From Anaerotruncus colihominis (GTDB lineage Bacteria > Bacillota > Clostridia > Oscillospirales > Ruminococcaceae), in assembly GCF_010206195.1 (NCBI RefSeq), contig NZ_VIQT01000014.1, positions 55,903-119,902 on the forward strand: a stretch of 64,000 bases of DNA, in the 5' to 3' direction. Below, one piece after another: positions 52,540-61,295 of this stretch. The position numbers were made by a program, and so were the translations under genes. A model generated the notes under the pieces. It saw only the letters and a program-made list of their open reading frames with translations. It did no database searches and was not told where the DNA came from. Each line of letters opens with the position of its first letter. Within the stretch, counting starts at the first letter, position 1.

Positions 52540-54069
52540 TCAGCTGGCCACGAAAGCTTCCGTTCCGCCGACCGCATAATGCATGATCTCGTCCTCACAC
52601 GTTTCGGCTGTCTCAAGCTCCGCCATGATCCTGCCGTCAAACATAACATAGGTCCGGTCGGTAATGGAAAGGATCTCGGAGTTTTCGCACGACGCATAGA
52701 GCACGCAATTGCCCTGCTTTGCGATCTCATTGATCAGCTTGAAAATCTCAGCCTTCGCGCCGATGTCGACGCCCTTTGTCGGCTCATCAAAGATATAGAT
52801 ATCGCAGTCGGCCGCCAGCCATTTTCCAACAACCACCTTCTGCTGGTTTCCGCCCGACAGGTTGCGCACCATTTGGAAAATGGACGGCGTTTTGATGCCG
52901 AGCGAATCAACAAATTGTTTGGCGTTGGCGGCTGTCTTATTTTTATTGATGAAGGACATCCGGCAGAATTTGCTCAGGCACGCGGCCGACAGGTTGAAAT
53001 CGACCGTTTCATTGACAAGCACGCCCTCCTTGCGGCGTTCCTCGGGCACCAGCGCCATCCGGCTGCGCACCGCGTCGGACGGGTTCTTGATCTTGAGCTG
53101 CCGGCCGTCCATGGAAATCGTGCCGGCGGACTTTTTGAGCGCGCCGAACAGCGTCTTGCAAAGCTCGCTCTTGCCCGCGCCAACCAGACCGGCGACACCG
53201 ACAATCTCTCCGCGGCGGACATAAAGCGACACGTCGTTGACCTTACCCTCGGTATCGGAGAGATGCTCCACCTCAAACGCCTTTTCCCCGATGTCCACAA
53301 TCTCCTTGGGGAAGTTCTCCTCAAACGAGCGGCCGAGCATCTTTTCCACAATCTCCTTTGTGGTCGTTTCCGGTGTGATAGGGGAATTGTCCACAATCTC
53401 GCCGTTGCGCATGATGGTGTACGAATCGCAGATCTGCAACACCTCATGCAGACGGTGCGAAATAAAGATAACCGCCAGATTTTCTGTCTCAATCAGGTGC
53501 TTACAGAGCCTGAACAGCTCCTCCGTCTCTGTATCGCTCAGGGGCGCGGTCGGCTCGTCAAGAATCAGGAAGTTGCAGGAGCTTTGGATCGCACGGGCGA
53601 TCAGAACCATTTGCTTTTGCGCCAGTGACAGCGTTCCGACCAGGCGGTTCACATCAAGGTCGATGTTCAGGCGCTTGAGCACCTCTCTTGCCTCGCTGCG
53701 GATTTTCCCCCAGTTCATGAACTGTCCGTGCCCCATATTCATAACCATGTGGTTAAACATGACGTTTTCCGCGACGGACAGCGATGGGATCAGCGCCATA
53801 TCGACCTCCTGATATACGATCTGGATGCCAAGCGCTTTGGCTGCGGCCGGCTTGCGCAGCTCCACCACCTCGCCGTTATAGAGCACATCTCCGGTATAAT
53901 CGGGGTTCGAACCAGCCAATACCTTCATCAGCGTCGATTTTCCGGCGCCGTTCGCGCCAAGCACCGCATGGATTTTTCCTGTTGCGATTTCAAAATCCAC
54001 GTTTGACAGCGCCTTGACGCCGGGAAAAACAATGGAAACATTCCTGGTTCCAAGCGTGATTTTGTCCAT
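52540..54069 (-). CDS. Sugar ABC transporter ATPase, two NBDs (RbsA/MglA family)
   Basis: 509 residues with two nucleotide-binding domains. First: Walker A GANGAGKSTLMKVL, Walker B LILDEPTAPLS, signature degenerate (LSLAQKQM). Second: Walker A GLVGAGKSELCK, signature LSGGNQQKVVVGKWL, Walker B IYIFDEPTKGVDIG. This build is typical of ribose/galactose-type importers. It is 42 bases upstream of the permease gene. Confidence 0.93.
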   Translation of the reverse strand: MDKITLGTRNVSIVFPGVKALSNVDFEIATGKIHAVLGANGAGKSTLMKVLAGSNPDYTGDVLYNGEVVELRKPAAAKALGIQIVYQEVDMALIPSLSVAENVMFNHMVMNMGHGQFMNWGKIRSEAREVLKRLNIDLDVNRLVGTLSLAQKQMVLIARAIQSSCNFLILDEPTAPLSDTETEELFRLCKHLIETENLAVIFISHRLHEVLQICDSYTIMRNGEIVDNSPITPETTTKEIVEKMLGRSFEENFPKEIVDIGEKAFEVEHLSDTEGKVNDVSLYVRRGEIVGVAGLVGAGKSELCKTLFGALKKSAGTISMDGRQLKIKNPSDAVRSRMALVPEERRKEGVLVNETVDFNLSAACLSKFCRMSFINKNKTAANAKQFVDSLGIKTPSIFQMVRNLSGGNQQKVVVGKWLAADCDIYIFDEPTKGVDIGAKAEIFKLINEIAKQGNCVLYASCENSEILSITDRTYVMFDGRIMAELETAETCEDEIMHYAVGGTEAFVAS

Positions 54070-54111
54070 AGATTCCCTCTTTTCCAGTTTGTGGTTTTCC
54101 GCCGGCTGGCA

Positions 54112-54212
54112 GTGAAAAACCGCGTGCAGCGCCGCGCTCCGCGCGGCTTTTCACAATCAGCCAATGGGAAAAGCATTAAGCAGGGCGCCGGGGGGAGCCC
54201 CCGACGCCCGCT
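54112..54212 (-). terminator. Hairpins between the binding-protein and ATPase genes (probable attenuator)
   Basis: Two stems: GTGAAAAACCGCG with CGCGGCTTTTCAC (54112-54154), and GGGCGCCGGGGG with CCCCCGACGCCC (54183-54212). Such structures commonly keep the binding-protein message more abundant than the rest. Confidence 0.55.
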
Positions 54213-54271
54213 TCGTTACATGTAACGCTCAGAGCAGTCGTTCTTCCCAGAGATCCGCTCTTTTATTTTGA

Positions 54272-55501
54272 TCAGTCACCCAGCAGGGCGGTCATCCAGT
54301 CGGTGGTGGGCATCCAGGAACGGTCGCTGTAGCCTTCGCCCGCTACCGTGTCCAGATTCATCACGTTGATACCGCCGCCCGACACCATGTCCTGTGTCAC
54401 GACCGTGGTCGGCAGCTCAAGCCAATCACTGGCGGCGCCGGTCATCGGGTCGATGATCTTGTCATACTCGCCGGCCATTTCCAGAGCCAGAACGCGCATA
54501 CCGAATTCACCGTTATAGTACCAGTTGGTGGTGGCGCAGGCCTTCCACGGAGAATTGGCAGCCGCCATCTTGTCGATATCGGCGTTGCTGATGTCGACGC
54601 TGACCATCGGGATGTCAAAGCCTCCCTGGGTCAGAGCGGTATACACGCCGCTCGCGTACAGGTCATAGCAGCACCAGATCGCATCGATGTCGCCCGGCTG
54701 GTATTTTGCCAGCGTCGCGGTCGTGACGTCGGTCATGGAAGCCTCGGCATTGTTGAAGTCGGACGGACCGATGGTCTCGACCGTCTGGATAAGTCCTTCC
54801 TGCTCGTACTTCTCATAGCCGACCTGGCGGCGGTCAAACGGGGAGTTGAAGTTCGGGCCAACCCAAACCTTCAGAACCTTGACAGGCTCGCCGGCTGCAA
54901 CCTTGTCGGGATTCAGAGTGTTGCAGATGTAGTCGAGCAGCAGCTCGGCAAACTGAGCGTCCTGCTGGAAGAACTGGGTCACGCCCTCGATCTTCTGTGT
55001 TTCGCCATTGTTGTCCTTAAACGGGGTGTCGAAGGTTGCGATTTTCAGATCGGGATACTGCTTAAGCAGATCGGTCAGGAATGTGTAAGCGTAGTTCTGA
55101 CCGCCGTGGCTGAGCAGCAGGCCATCATAGCCGCCGGAAGCGCACTGGGAAACCGTGTCCTGCCAATTGGTATCCGAACCGTTGCAGAAGAACGCCTGAT
55201 ACTCCATACCGAGGCCCACCGCGGTTTTCTCCGCGTACTCGGACCACATCTGGAAAATGTCGGAAGGCGCCATCTGCATGATATAGGCGACCTTCTTGCC
55301 CGCCACAGGCGAGGCGCTTGCGTCGCCTGCAGGCGCGCTGTCGGCGGGCGCGCTGGCCGCCGGTGTGCTGGCATCGCCAGCCGGGGCGGCGTTGTTTGCT
55401 GCAGGGGTGCTTGCAGCGCCGGCCGCATTGTTGGAGCCGCCGCATCCAGCAACTGTCAAAAGCATTGCGAGAGCCATCATCAAAGCGATAATCTTTTTCA
55501 T
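54272..55501 (-). CDS. Sugar-binding lipoprotein of the ABC importer
   Basis: 409 residues. Lipoprotein signal peptide with lipobox TVAGC near residue 19, then a 55-residue Ala/Pro/Ser linker with ASTPAA and APAGDAS repeats, then a periplasmic-binding fold of the ribose type (about 75-405; VAYIMQMAPSDIFQMWSEYA, GYDGLLLSHGGQNY). It presents the sugar to the RbsC-like permease. First gene of the transport operon with a promoter just upstream. Confidence 0.9.
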   Translation of the reverse strand: MKKIIALMMALAMLLTVAGCGGSNNAAGAASTPAANNAAPAGDASTPAASAPADSAPAGDASASPVAGKKVAYIMQMAPSDIFQMWSEYAEKTAVGLGMEYQAFFCNGSDTNWQDTVSQCASGGYDGLLLSHGGQNYAYTFLTDLLKQYPDLKIATFDTPFKDNNGETQKIEGVTQFFQQDAQFAELLLDYICNTLNPDKVAAGEPVKVLKVWVGPNFNSPFDRRQVGYEKYEQEGLIQTVETIGPSDFNNAEASMTDVTTATLAKYQPGDIDAIWCCYDLYASGVYTALTQGGFDIPMVSVDISNADIDKMAAANSPWKACATTNWYYNGEFGMRVLALEMAGEYDKIIDPMTGAASDWLELPTTVVTQDMVSGGGINVMNLDTVAGEGYSDRSWMPTTDWMTALLGD

Positions 55502-55561
55502 TGTATCCTCCTGTCATCTTTCTCCTGGGGGAACCGCTTACTGCTCCCCTGTGTTATCTCC

Positions 55562-55590
55562 AATTTAACACAGCCTGTTTGGTTTGTAAA
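55562..55590 (-). promoter_or_regulatory. Promoter of the sugar ABC operon
   Basis: Minus strand TTTACA, 17-base spacer, TAAATT, about 60 bases before the start. Confidence 0.5.
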
Positions 55591-55982
55591 CGAATTTGTT
55601 GTATTTTTTCTTTTTTTGTTTGTTCCGCCAAATTATATAAAATCTTTTTGTAAATATTAACCATCTATTTTTTGCCTAAAACCTTGCAATTAGTAAAAAC
55701 AGATATTCTAGAGCGCAATATTCTTAAAAATTCTGTTTTATATGTTGATAAATCTGTCTGTTTATAAACTGGTATAAAGCCCCTTCTCGTCTCTTGGATT
55801 TCTCTATTTTGTTGCCCCACTTCAGATATACGGTCAAAACAAAACATTTTACAACATCGCACAAACGGCATATCCTCTTGTTTTTTCTTTTTGCACCTGC
55901 CGCACTTTCCATTCCATCGAACTGTTCGTCATTTTATCCTATTTTTTCCTTCGTTTTTCTATTTCCGTTTTTGTCCTTTTTC

Positions 55983-56011
55983 TTGACATTTTTTGAATAA
56001 AATCCTATGAT
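55983..56011 (+). promoter_or_regulatory. Promoter of dhaK-dhaL
   Basis: TTGACA, 17-base spacer, TATGAT, about 98 bases before the dhaK ATG. Confidence 0.7.
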
Positions 56012-56108
56012 AAAGCGTATATGAAGGCATGCCGCTGACGTCTGAAAACTGGCGCGCCCCTACCCGCGCAGGTGGAGCGGCGTATTAAACAAGGAGGAAT
56101 TTCATCAC

Positions 56109-57104
56109 ATGAAAAAGATTATCAATGCTCCTGAACAGTACACCGACGATATGCTCAAGGGAATCTATGCCGCGCATGGCGACGTGGTCAAATATGCAGA
56201 CGGAGATCTGCGCTGCTACTGCACCGCCAAAAAGAAAAACGGCAAGGTCGCCATCATCACCGGCGGCGGCACCGGCCATTTGCCGCTGTTTCTCGGCTAT
56301 GTCGGTGAAAATCTGCTTGATGGCTGCGGCGTTGGCGGCGTGTTCCAGTCGCCTTCGGCCGAACAGATCTTCAACGTGTCCAAAGAGGTCGAGGCAGGAG
56401 CCGGCGTCCTCTATTTATACGGCAATTATACCGGGGACATCATGAATTTTGACATGGCTGCGGAAATGTGTGACATGGAGGATATCGAAACACGTTCCAT
56501 TGTGGGCGCCGATGACGTCAACTCCAACGCCAATCCTGACACGCGGCGCGGTGTGGCAGGGATCTTTTTTATGTATAAATGCGCCGGCGCCAAGGCAGCT
56601 CAGATGGGTACGCTCGACGAGGTGCTCGCCGCCGCGCAGAAGGCCAAGGACAACACCCGCACGGTCGGTTTCGCGCTCACCCCCTGCATCATTCCGGAGG
56701 TCGGCCATCCAAACTTTACGCTCGGTGAAAATGAAATGGCGATGGGTATGGGCATCCATGGCGAGCCGGGCGTCTGGAACGGACCGCTCAAGACCGCCGA
56801 TGAAATCGCCGCCGAGTCGCTCGACACGCTGCTCGCGGATATGCCGCTGTCCGCCGGCGAGGAGGTCTGCCTGCTGATCAACGGGTTGGGCGCTACCTCT
56901 GTGGAGGAGCTTTACATCCTCAGCGGATCCGTCACCCGCATCCTGAAGGAAAAAGGCGTTTCCATCTACCGCACCTTTGTCGGCGAGTACGCCACCTCTA
57001 TGGAGATGGCCGGCGCCTCCATCTCGATCTGCCGCATGGCCGACCAGGAAATGAAAGATCAGATCGACATGCCGGTCAATACGCCGTTCTACTGTCAGAA
57101 ATGA
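56109..57104 (+). CDS. dhaK: Dihydroxyacetone kinase subunit DhaK-like
   Basis: 331 residues, full length. Glycine loop IITGGGTGHLPLFLGY near residue 52 and the substrate-binding histidine in MGMGIHGEPGVW near residue 218. DhaK holds the ketose covalently through this His while DhaL supplies the phosphate. AAGGAGG precedes the ATG. It lies divergent from the ABC operon and 12 bases before dhaL. No DhaM gene is visible. The true substrate may be another small ketose. Confidence 0.9.
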   Translation: MKKIINAPEQYTDDMLKGIYAAHGDVVKYADGDLRCYCTAKKKNGKVAIITGGGTGHLPLFLGYVGENLLDGCGVGGVFQSPSAEQIFNVSKEVEAGAGVLYLYGNYTGDIMNFDMAAEMCDMEDIETRSIVGADDVNSNANPDTRRGVAGIFFMYKCAGAKAAQMGTLDEVLAAAQKAKDNTRTVGFALTPCIIPEVGHPNFTLGENEMAMGMGIHGEPGVWNGPLKTADEIAAESLDTLLADMPLSAGEEVCLLINGLGATSVEELYILSGSVTRILKEKGVSIYRTFVGEYATSMEMAGASISICRMADQEMKDQIDMPVNTPFYCQK

Positions 57105-57116
57105 GGAGGCTTTAAA

Positions 57117-57761
57117 ATGACTGTGATCACCTGCGAGCAGCTCCCCGAGCTGTTTGCCGCTGTCGGCGACCTGTTCGCAAAAAAGCGCGACGAGCTGTGT
57201 GAAATGGATGCCCAGATGGGCGACGGTGACCTGGGGCTCACCATGAGCAAGGGCTACTGCGCCCTGCCGCAGCTGCTGCGCGACAATATGGAGCCTGGCG
57301 ACATCGGCAAAACGCTGATGAAGGCAGGCATGAAAATGTCCTCTGTTGTCCCCTCCACCATGGGTACACTGATGTCCTCCGGCATCATGGCCGGCGGTAA
57401 GGCGCTCAAGGGAAAACCGGAGCTTGACGCCGCCGGTTTGGCTGTTTACATACGCGCCTTCGCGGACGGCGTCCAACAGCGCGGCAAATGCCAGCGCGGC
57501 AACCGTACCATTCTCGACGCGCTCGCCGCCGCCGCGGACAAGGCGTCTGACCTTGCGTCCGCAAATCCTGAAGCCTCCTTGCAGGATGTGATCGACGCCG
57601 CCGTCGAGGGCGCCGGCGAGGGCGTGGAGGCTACCAGGTCCATGACGCCTGTATTTGGCAAAGCGGCTGTTTTTGCCGCAAAGGCGATCGGTACGCCCGA
57701 TCAGGGCGCTGTGGCAGGCCAATATATGCTCATCGGGATGCAAAACTATATTTGCCAGTAG
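57117..57761 (+). CDS. dhaL: Dihydroxyacetone kinase subunit DhaL-like (variant)
   Basis: 214 residues, all-helical nucleotide subunit. The Mg-ADP aspartates are kept in DAQMGDGDLGLTM, but the usual DGDHG has Leu instead of His, and the GAKTMLDAL-type loop reads RGNRTILDAL. These changes mark a divergent DhaL branch that may use ATP directly or act on other ketoses. The stop codon overlaps the left end of repeat family B copy 2. Confidence 0.88.
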   Translation: MTVITCEQLPELFAAVGDLFAKKRDELCEMDAQMGDGDLGLTMSKGYCALPQLLRDNMEPGDIGKTLMKAGMKMSSVVPSTMGTLMSSGIMAGGKALKGKPELDAAGLAVYIRAFADGVQQRGKCQRGNRTILDALAAAADKASDLASANPEASLQDVIDAAVEGAGEGVEATRSMTPVFGKAAVFAAKAIGTPDQGAVAGQYMLIGMQNYICQ

Positions 57762-57932
57762 GGTTTGTTTGAAAATAGAGGATTTGCCGGATTTTTCGCA
57801 GACAGCAGGAGAATACAGGGTAAAAATCGTAGGAATCCTTAATGAATCAAAAAAACCGGCCGCTGCGGAGCTTTCCGCAGCGGCCGGTTTTTGTAGAAAA
57901 AGACGGGTATTTTGATTTTTCAAACAGCCTCT
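57760..57932. repeat. Interspersed repeat family B, copy 2 (173 bp), carrying a terminator
   Basis: Ends AGGGTTTGTTTGAAAA and TTTTTCAAACAGCCTCT. The outer parts match 29041-29202; the middle instead contains a perfect 19-bp terminator stem. The element begins exactly at the dhaL stop codon, so it provides the 3' end of the dhaKL transcript. Confidence 0.8.
57851..57892 (+). terminator. Terminator inside repeat family B copy 2
   Basis: AAAAACCGGCCGCTGCGGA and its perfect complement, loop GCTT, ending in TTTTT. Confidence 0.9.
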
Positions 57933-58076
57933 GATCAATGCAAAAGGGGTTATGCACAAAAATTTTATGTACATGCAGGAAAACATCACAGAGCGCGCAC
58001 TTTATATGTGGGTTTTTATCCCCTTGGGGCTTGCCTGCCGAAGGGGCGGCGGCCATTCTTTTTTTAGGGCGCGGCT

Positions 58077-58105
58077 TTGTCAACCGCTCCGGAATGTGTT
58101 ATGAT
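58077..58105 (+). promoter_or_regulatory. Promoter of the Met/Gly-rich membrane protein gene
   Basis: TTGTCA, 17-base spacer, TATGAT. Confidence 0.65.
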
Positions 58106-58150
58106 GGTAAGCGGCGGCCGGTGCGGCCGGCTGACTGGAGGGCTTTTTTG

Positions 58151-58948
58151 ATGGGTACGAAAGAATACCGGATGAAAAAAATGGAATACTATGGCCGCCC
58201 GATGGGTGCGTTAAACCTGTATATGTATCTGCTGCTGCCTGCGTTCGTGTTGTACAGCGCAGTTATGTTCGTTTGGCGCGCGACAGTCACAAGCGCACAG
58301 TTCGCCTCGCCGGAGGAGTTTTTGACCAATCTGATCCTGTTGATCCTTGCGACCGCGGCGCTTGTTTCTGTTTACGGAGCAGATCGGTACGCCTTTTTTA
58401 GCAATGTCTTATTCCTGCCGGTTCTGGTCGTGTGGCGGGTCCTGTCCACCTTTTCGCCGTCTCTGTTTGAACCGGCAACCGCCGCCGGGGCGGCTGCCGG
58501 CGTGTCTTTCTCTGTCCAGACGATCATTGACAGCGTCCTTGAAAATATTTCAACGGTTACACAGGGTGTTCAGACATTCGCGGCCGGTCTGCCGGATGGC
58601 TTGCAGACGGCCGCTTCACAGGCGCTTGAAATCCTTTCCAGCGTCTCGATGGGCGGCGGTATGGAGATGATGGGCGGCATGGGCGATATGGGCATGAGCA
58701 TGATGGACGCGGGCATGATGGGCATGGACGGCATGGCTGGTGAGGGCGCGGCAGCTGGCGGCTCCCTGATTGCAAAGCTCGTCGGCTTATTTGTCAAAAC
58801 CGGCGACGATGTCACGCTCTTTGTCAGCACGATTGAATGCGGGTTGTTTGTCCTCCTGTGCCTGTTTTTCTTTTTCTTTTTTATCAAGCACGCCAAATTT
58901 TTTCTCACGCCGCTTGACCGTTTCCGTGCCAGAGATGAATTGGCTTAA
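58151..58948 (+). CDS. Membrane protein with a Met/Gly-rich segment
   Basis: 265 residues. Three or four hydrophobic helices (about 25-45, 62-80, 88-104 and a very hydrophobic CLFFFFFFIKHAKFF near 235-250). Between them, about residues 170-200, lies a stretch with some 13 methionines and many glycines (GMEMMGGMGDMGMSMMDAGM and on). GGAGGG precedes ATG 58151; the open frame extends upstream without a ribosome site. No family recognised. Met-rich segments are known in copper-handling proteins, but nothing else supports that here. Confidence 0.65.
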   Translation: MGTKEYRMKKMEYYGRPMGALNLYMYLLLPAFVLYSAVMFVWRATVTSAQFASPEEFLTNLILLILATAALVSVYGADRYAFFSNVLFLPVLVVWRVLSTFSPSLFEPATAAGAAAGVSFSVQTIIDSVLENISTVTQGVQTFAAGLPDGLQTAASQALEILSSVSMGGGMEMMGGMGDMGMSMMDAGMMGMDGMAGEGAAAGGSLIAKLVGLFVKTGDDVTLFVSTIECGLFVLLCLFFFFFFIKHAKFFLTPLDRFRARDELA

Positions 58949-58974
58949 ATTCCAGGTTGTTCTACTTTTTCACC

Positions 58975-59009
58975 AATACCCGCGCCATAGAGCGCGGGTA
59001 TTTTTATAT
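58975..59009 (+). terminator. Terminator after the Met/Gly-rich protein gene
   Basis: AATACCCGCGC/GCGCGGGTATT stem then TTTATA. Confidence 0.85.
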
Positions 59010-59209
59010 GTTTTTACATTCTCTCTATTTTTCAATTAAGACCCGCGCAAAATATCTTGGTTATTTTTAATATTTTTACAGTCAAACAAGCAGTTCAATC
59101 CATCTATATATACCAATCAAATGGTGCGTTCACAAAATTTTACCGTGTTTTATTTTTGTGAGGCAATGCGTTATTCTAATTTCAGACATTTTAAAAGGAG
59201 GGGCGATGC

Positions 59210-60052
59210 ATGCGTGTTCCAAAGGTCGCCGCAATCAATGATCTGTCCGGGCTTGGCAGGTGTTCCCTGACAGCTGCAATCCCCATTTTGTCAGCGATGG
59301 GGGTGCAGGCTTGTCCGCTGCCGACAGCGGCTCTCAGCAATCAAACCGGTTTTGAAAGCTTCGCATCGGTCGACCTTTCAGAACAGATTCCCCGCTTTTC
59401 CTGTGAATGGCGTAAACGCGGCGTAACATTTGACGGCATCTACACAGGCTTTCTCAATGGCCCTGCGCAGGCCGGACAAATCGCGGATTGGATCAATCAA
59501 TTTCGCACCCCGCAGACGCATGTGCTCGTCGATCCTGTGCTCGGCGACCGCGGGCACATCTATCCCGTATTTGATCGTACCATGATTGCGGCTGTGCGCG
59601 CACTGGTCACAAAAGCGGATATCATCACCCCCAATCTGACGGAAGCCTGTATCTTGGCTGGAACCAGTTATGAAGAAGCGATGCGCTCCGACAGGCTGGA
59701 TACCATCCGTTTGGCGGCCTGCGCGCTGCAAAAACAGGGACCATCCACCGTTGTCATTACAGGCATCCCACGGGGCGAACAGATTGTTAACGCCGTATTT
59801 TCTCCGCAAGGCGAACATCTGATCGCAACGCAGCGCCTTGGCGATGGCTTTTCCGGCACCGGCGATATCCTGGCGTCTGTGCTGTGCGGCGGCCTGATCC
59901 GCGGAATGGAGCCGAAAACCGCGCTGGATTTGGCCGCTGCCTTGCTCCAAAAAGCAATTGTCCATACGTTTGCCGAAGGCGCCGATCCAAATGACGGCGT
60001 TGCGTTTGAACCATATCTGTATTTATTGACCGACAGGGAGGCCTATCGATGA
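59210..60052 (+). CDS. pdxY: Pyridoxal/pyridoxamine kinase
   Basis: Phosphorylates pyridoxal-type vitamers to PLP forms with ATP; ribokinase superfamily, 280 residues. N-terminal AINDLSGLGRCSLTAAIPIL, substrate region LPTAALSNQTGFESF, middle HVLVDPVLGDRGHIYPVF and ITPNLTEACIL, catalytic loop GDGFSGTGDILASVL. AAGGAGG lies just before the ATG. The stop overlaps the start of an ECF transporter gene by 4 bases, which points to a vitamin B6 uptake and salvage unit. The exact name (pdxK versus pdxY) cannot be settled. Confidence 0.9.
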   Translation: MRVPKVAAINDLSGLGRCSLTAAIPILSAMGVQACPLPTAALSNQTGFESFASVDLSEQIPRFSCEWRKRGVTFDGIYTGFLNGPAQAGQIADWINQFRTPQTHVLVDPVLGDRGHIYPVFDRTMIAAVRALVTKADIITPNLTEACILAGTSYEEAMRSDRLDTIRLAACALQKQGPSTVVITGIPRGEQIVNAVFSPQGEHLIATQRLGDGFSGTGDILASVLCGGLIRGMEPKTALDLAAALLQKAIVHTFAEGADPNDGVAFEPYLYLLTDREAYR

Positions 60053-60585
60053 ATCGTCAAACAACCAGCATCGCGTATTCAGGACGGCTGTTGACAACAT
60101 CTGCGATGTTCGCGGCTATGATTACATTGACCACGGCATATCTGTTCCATATCCCGATCGGCGCGAATGGCGGTTATATCCATTTTGGCGACGCATTCAT
60201 CTATCTGGCCGCGAGCCTGACGCCAATGCCGTATGCCTGCGCAGCCGCTGCGATCGGCGGGGGGCTGGCCGATTTTTTATCCGGCGTGCCAATCTGGGTG
60301 ATCCCCACAATGATCATCAAACCGTTGACCGCCGTCTGGTTCACTTCGCGCAGTGAACAGCTGCTTTGCCGCCGCAATGTCTGCGCATTGATTCTGGCAG
60401 GTCTTGTTTCCAATGCGGGTTATTACATCGCAGAGGCTCTGTTTTCCGGCAATTGGCTCGCTCCTCTGGCGCTCCAATGGGGCGGCGTCGTGCAGTCGGG
60501 CGGCAGCGCCGTGCTGTTCCTGTTGGCCGCCGCGACGGCTGACCGCCTGGGTTTGAAAAAACAGCTTTTTCGGACGCATATTTAG
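60049..60585 (+). CDS. ECF transporter S component, probably for a vitamin B6 form
   Basis: 178 residues with five or six membrane helices. The opening helix (TTSAMFAAMITLTTAYLFHI) and the motif GYIHFGDAFIYLAASLTPMP are typical of ECF substrate-binding proteins. Overlap with the pyridoxal kinase gene (ATGA) indicates a B6 vitamer as ligand. The EcfA/EcfT energising module must be elsewhere, as in group II ECF systems. Confidence 0.85.
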   Translation: MNRQTTSIAYSGRLLTTSAMFAAMITLTTAYLFHIPIGANGGYIHFGDAFIYLAASLTPMPYACAAAAIGGGLADFLSGVPIWVIPTMIIKPLTAVWFTSRSEQLLCRRNVCALILAGLVSNAGYYIAEALFSGNWLAPLALQWGGVVQSGGSAVLFLLAAATADRLGLKKQLFRTHI

Positions 60586-60683
60586 ATTCTGATAAAAATC
60601 GCTCTTTTGCAGCTGCTTTTGCGCATCAGCCCGCAAAGCGGCCAGGCGCGTTTTAATCAAAAAACGATGGGGGAGAACGCAGC

Positions 60684-61295
60684 ATGGAGGATATTCTTTA
60701 TACATACGGCGAAAATCTATATGTCAATCTGACGAACCGCTGCCCTTGTAACTGCACCTTTTGTATCCGTTCTCAAAAGCAGGGACTTGGCTCCGCAGAA
60801 ACACTCTGGCTTGATCACGACCCTTCCGCTGATGAAGTGATCGCCGCACTTCAGGCTTATCGCCTTGCGGACTTTGAGGAGCTGATTTTCTGTGGCTACG
60901 GCGAGCCATTTTGTGCGCTTGACAATATGCTCGCGGTCTGCCGCTATGTACGCTCTGCCAGCGATATCAAAATCCGTATCAATACCAACGGCCTTGGCGA
61001 CCTGATCAATGGCCGTGAAACGCCGCCGCTGCTGACCGGCCTGGTCGATACAGTGTCTGTCAGCCTGAACGCGCCGGACGCGCAGTCATATTTGGAGGTC
61101 ACACGCCCGTCCTTCGGTATACAATCGTTTGACGCTATGGTCGATTTCGCCGCACGCTGCAAAACCGCTTCGCTCAATACAGTTTTTTCAATTGTCGACG
61201 TGTTGCCGGCCGAGGAAATCGAAGCGTGCAAACGCCTGTCGGAACAAACAAAAATCCCGCTCCGAATCCGTCACTTTTCCGGAAAAGACGCATAG
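60684..61295 (+). CDS. Radical SAM protein of the TatD-associated type
   Basis: 203 residues, a short radical SAM protein. The 4Fe-4S motif is CPCNCTFC (CxxxCxxC pattern) in LYVNLTNRCPCNCTFCIRSQ near residue 20, followed by FCGYGEPF (GGE-like motif) and the partial barrel. It resembles the TatD-linked radical SAM family, whose function is unknown; tatD itself is 35 kb away. The gene is about 100 bases after the ECF gene on the same strand. Confidence 0.78.
   Translation: MEDILYTYGENLYVNLTNRCPCNCTFCIRSQKQGLGSAETLWLDHDPSADEVIAALQAYRLADFEELIFCGYGEPFCALDNMLAVCRYVRSASDIKIRINTNGLGDLINGRETPPLLTGLVDTVSVSLNAPDAQSYLEVTRPSFGIQSFDAMVDFAARCKTASLNTVFSIVDVLPAEEIEACKRLSEQTKIPLRIRHFSGKDA

Larger units (their letters stand above)
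55502..56108. other. AT-rich divergent control region between the ABC operon and dhaK
   Basis: 607 bases, T-rich on the + strand, with the promoters at 55562 (leftward) and 55983 (rightward) and an inverted repeat AAAACAGA (55697) with TCTGTTTT (about 55732). Open frames here are short and low in complexity; I see no gene. Confidence 0.6.

Noticed and set aside
53900..53920. GGGGTTCGAACC resembling a tRNA T-arm
   Set aside because: Inside the ABC ATPase coding sequence; no acceptor or anticodon stems around it.
56415..57989. 524-codon minus-strand frame opposite dhaK and dhaL
   Set aside because: Shadow of two conserved genes that crosses a strong terminator.
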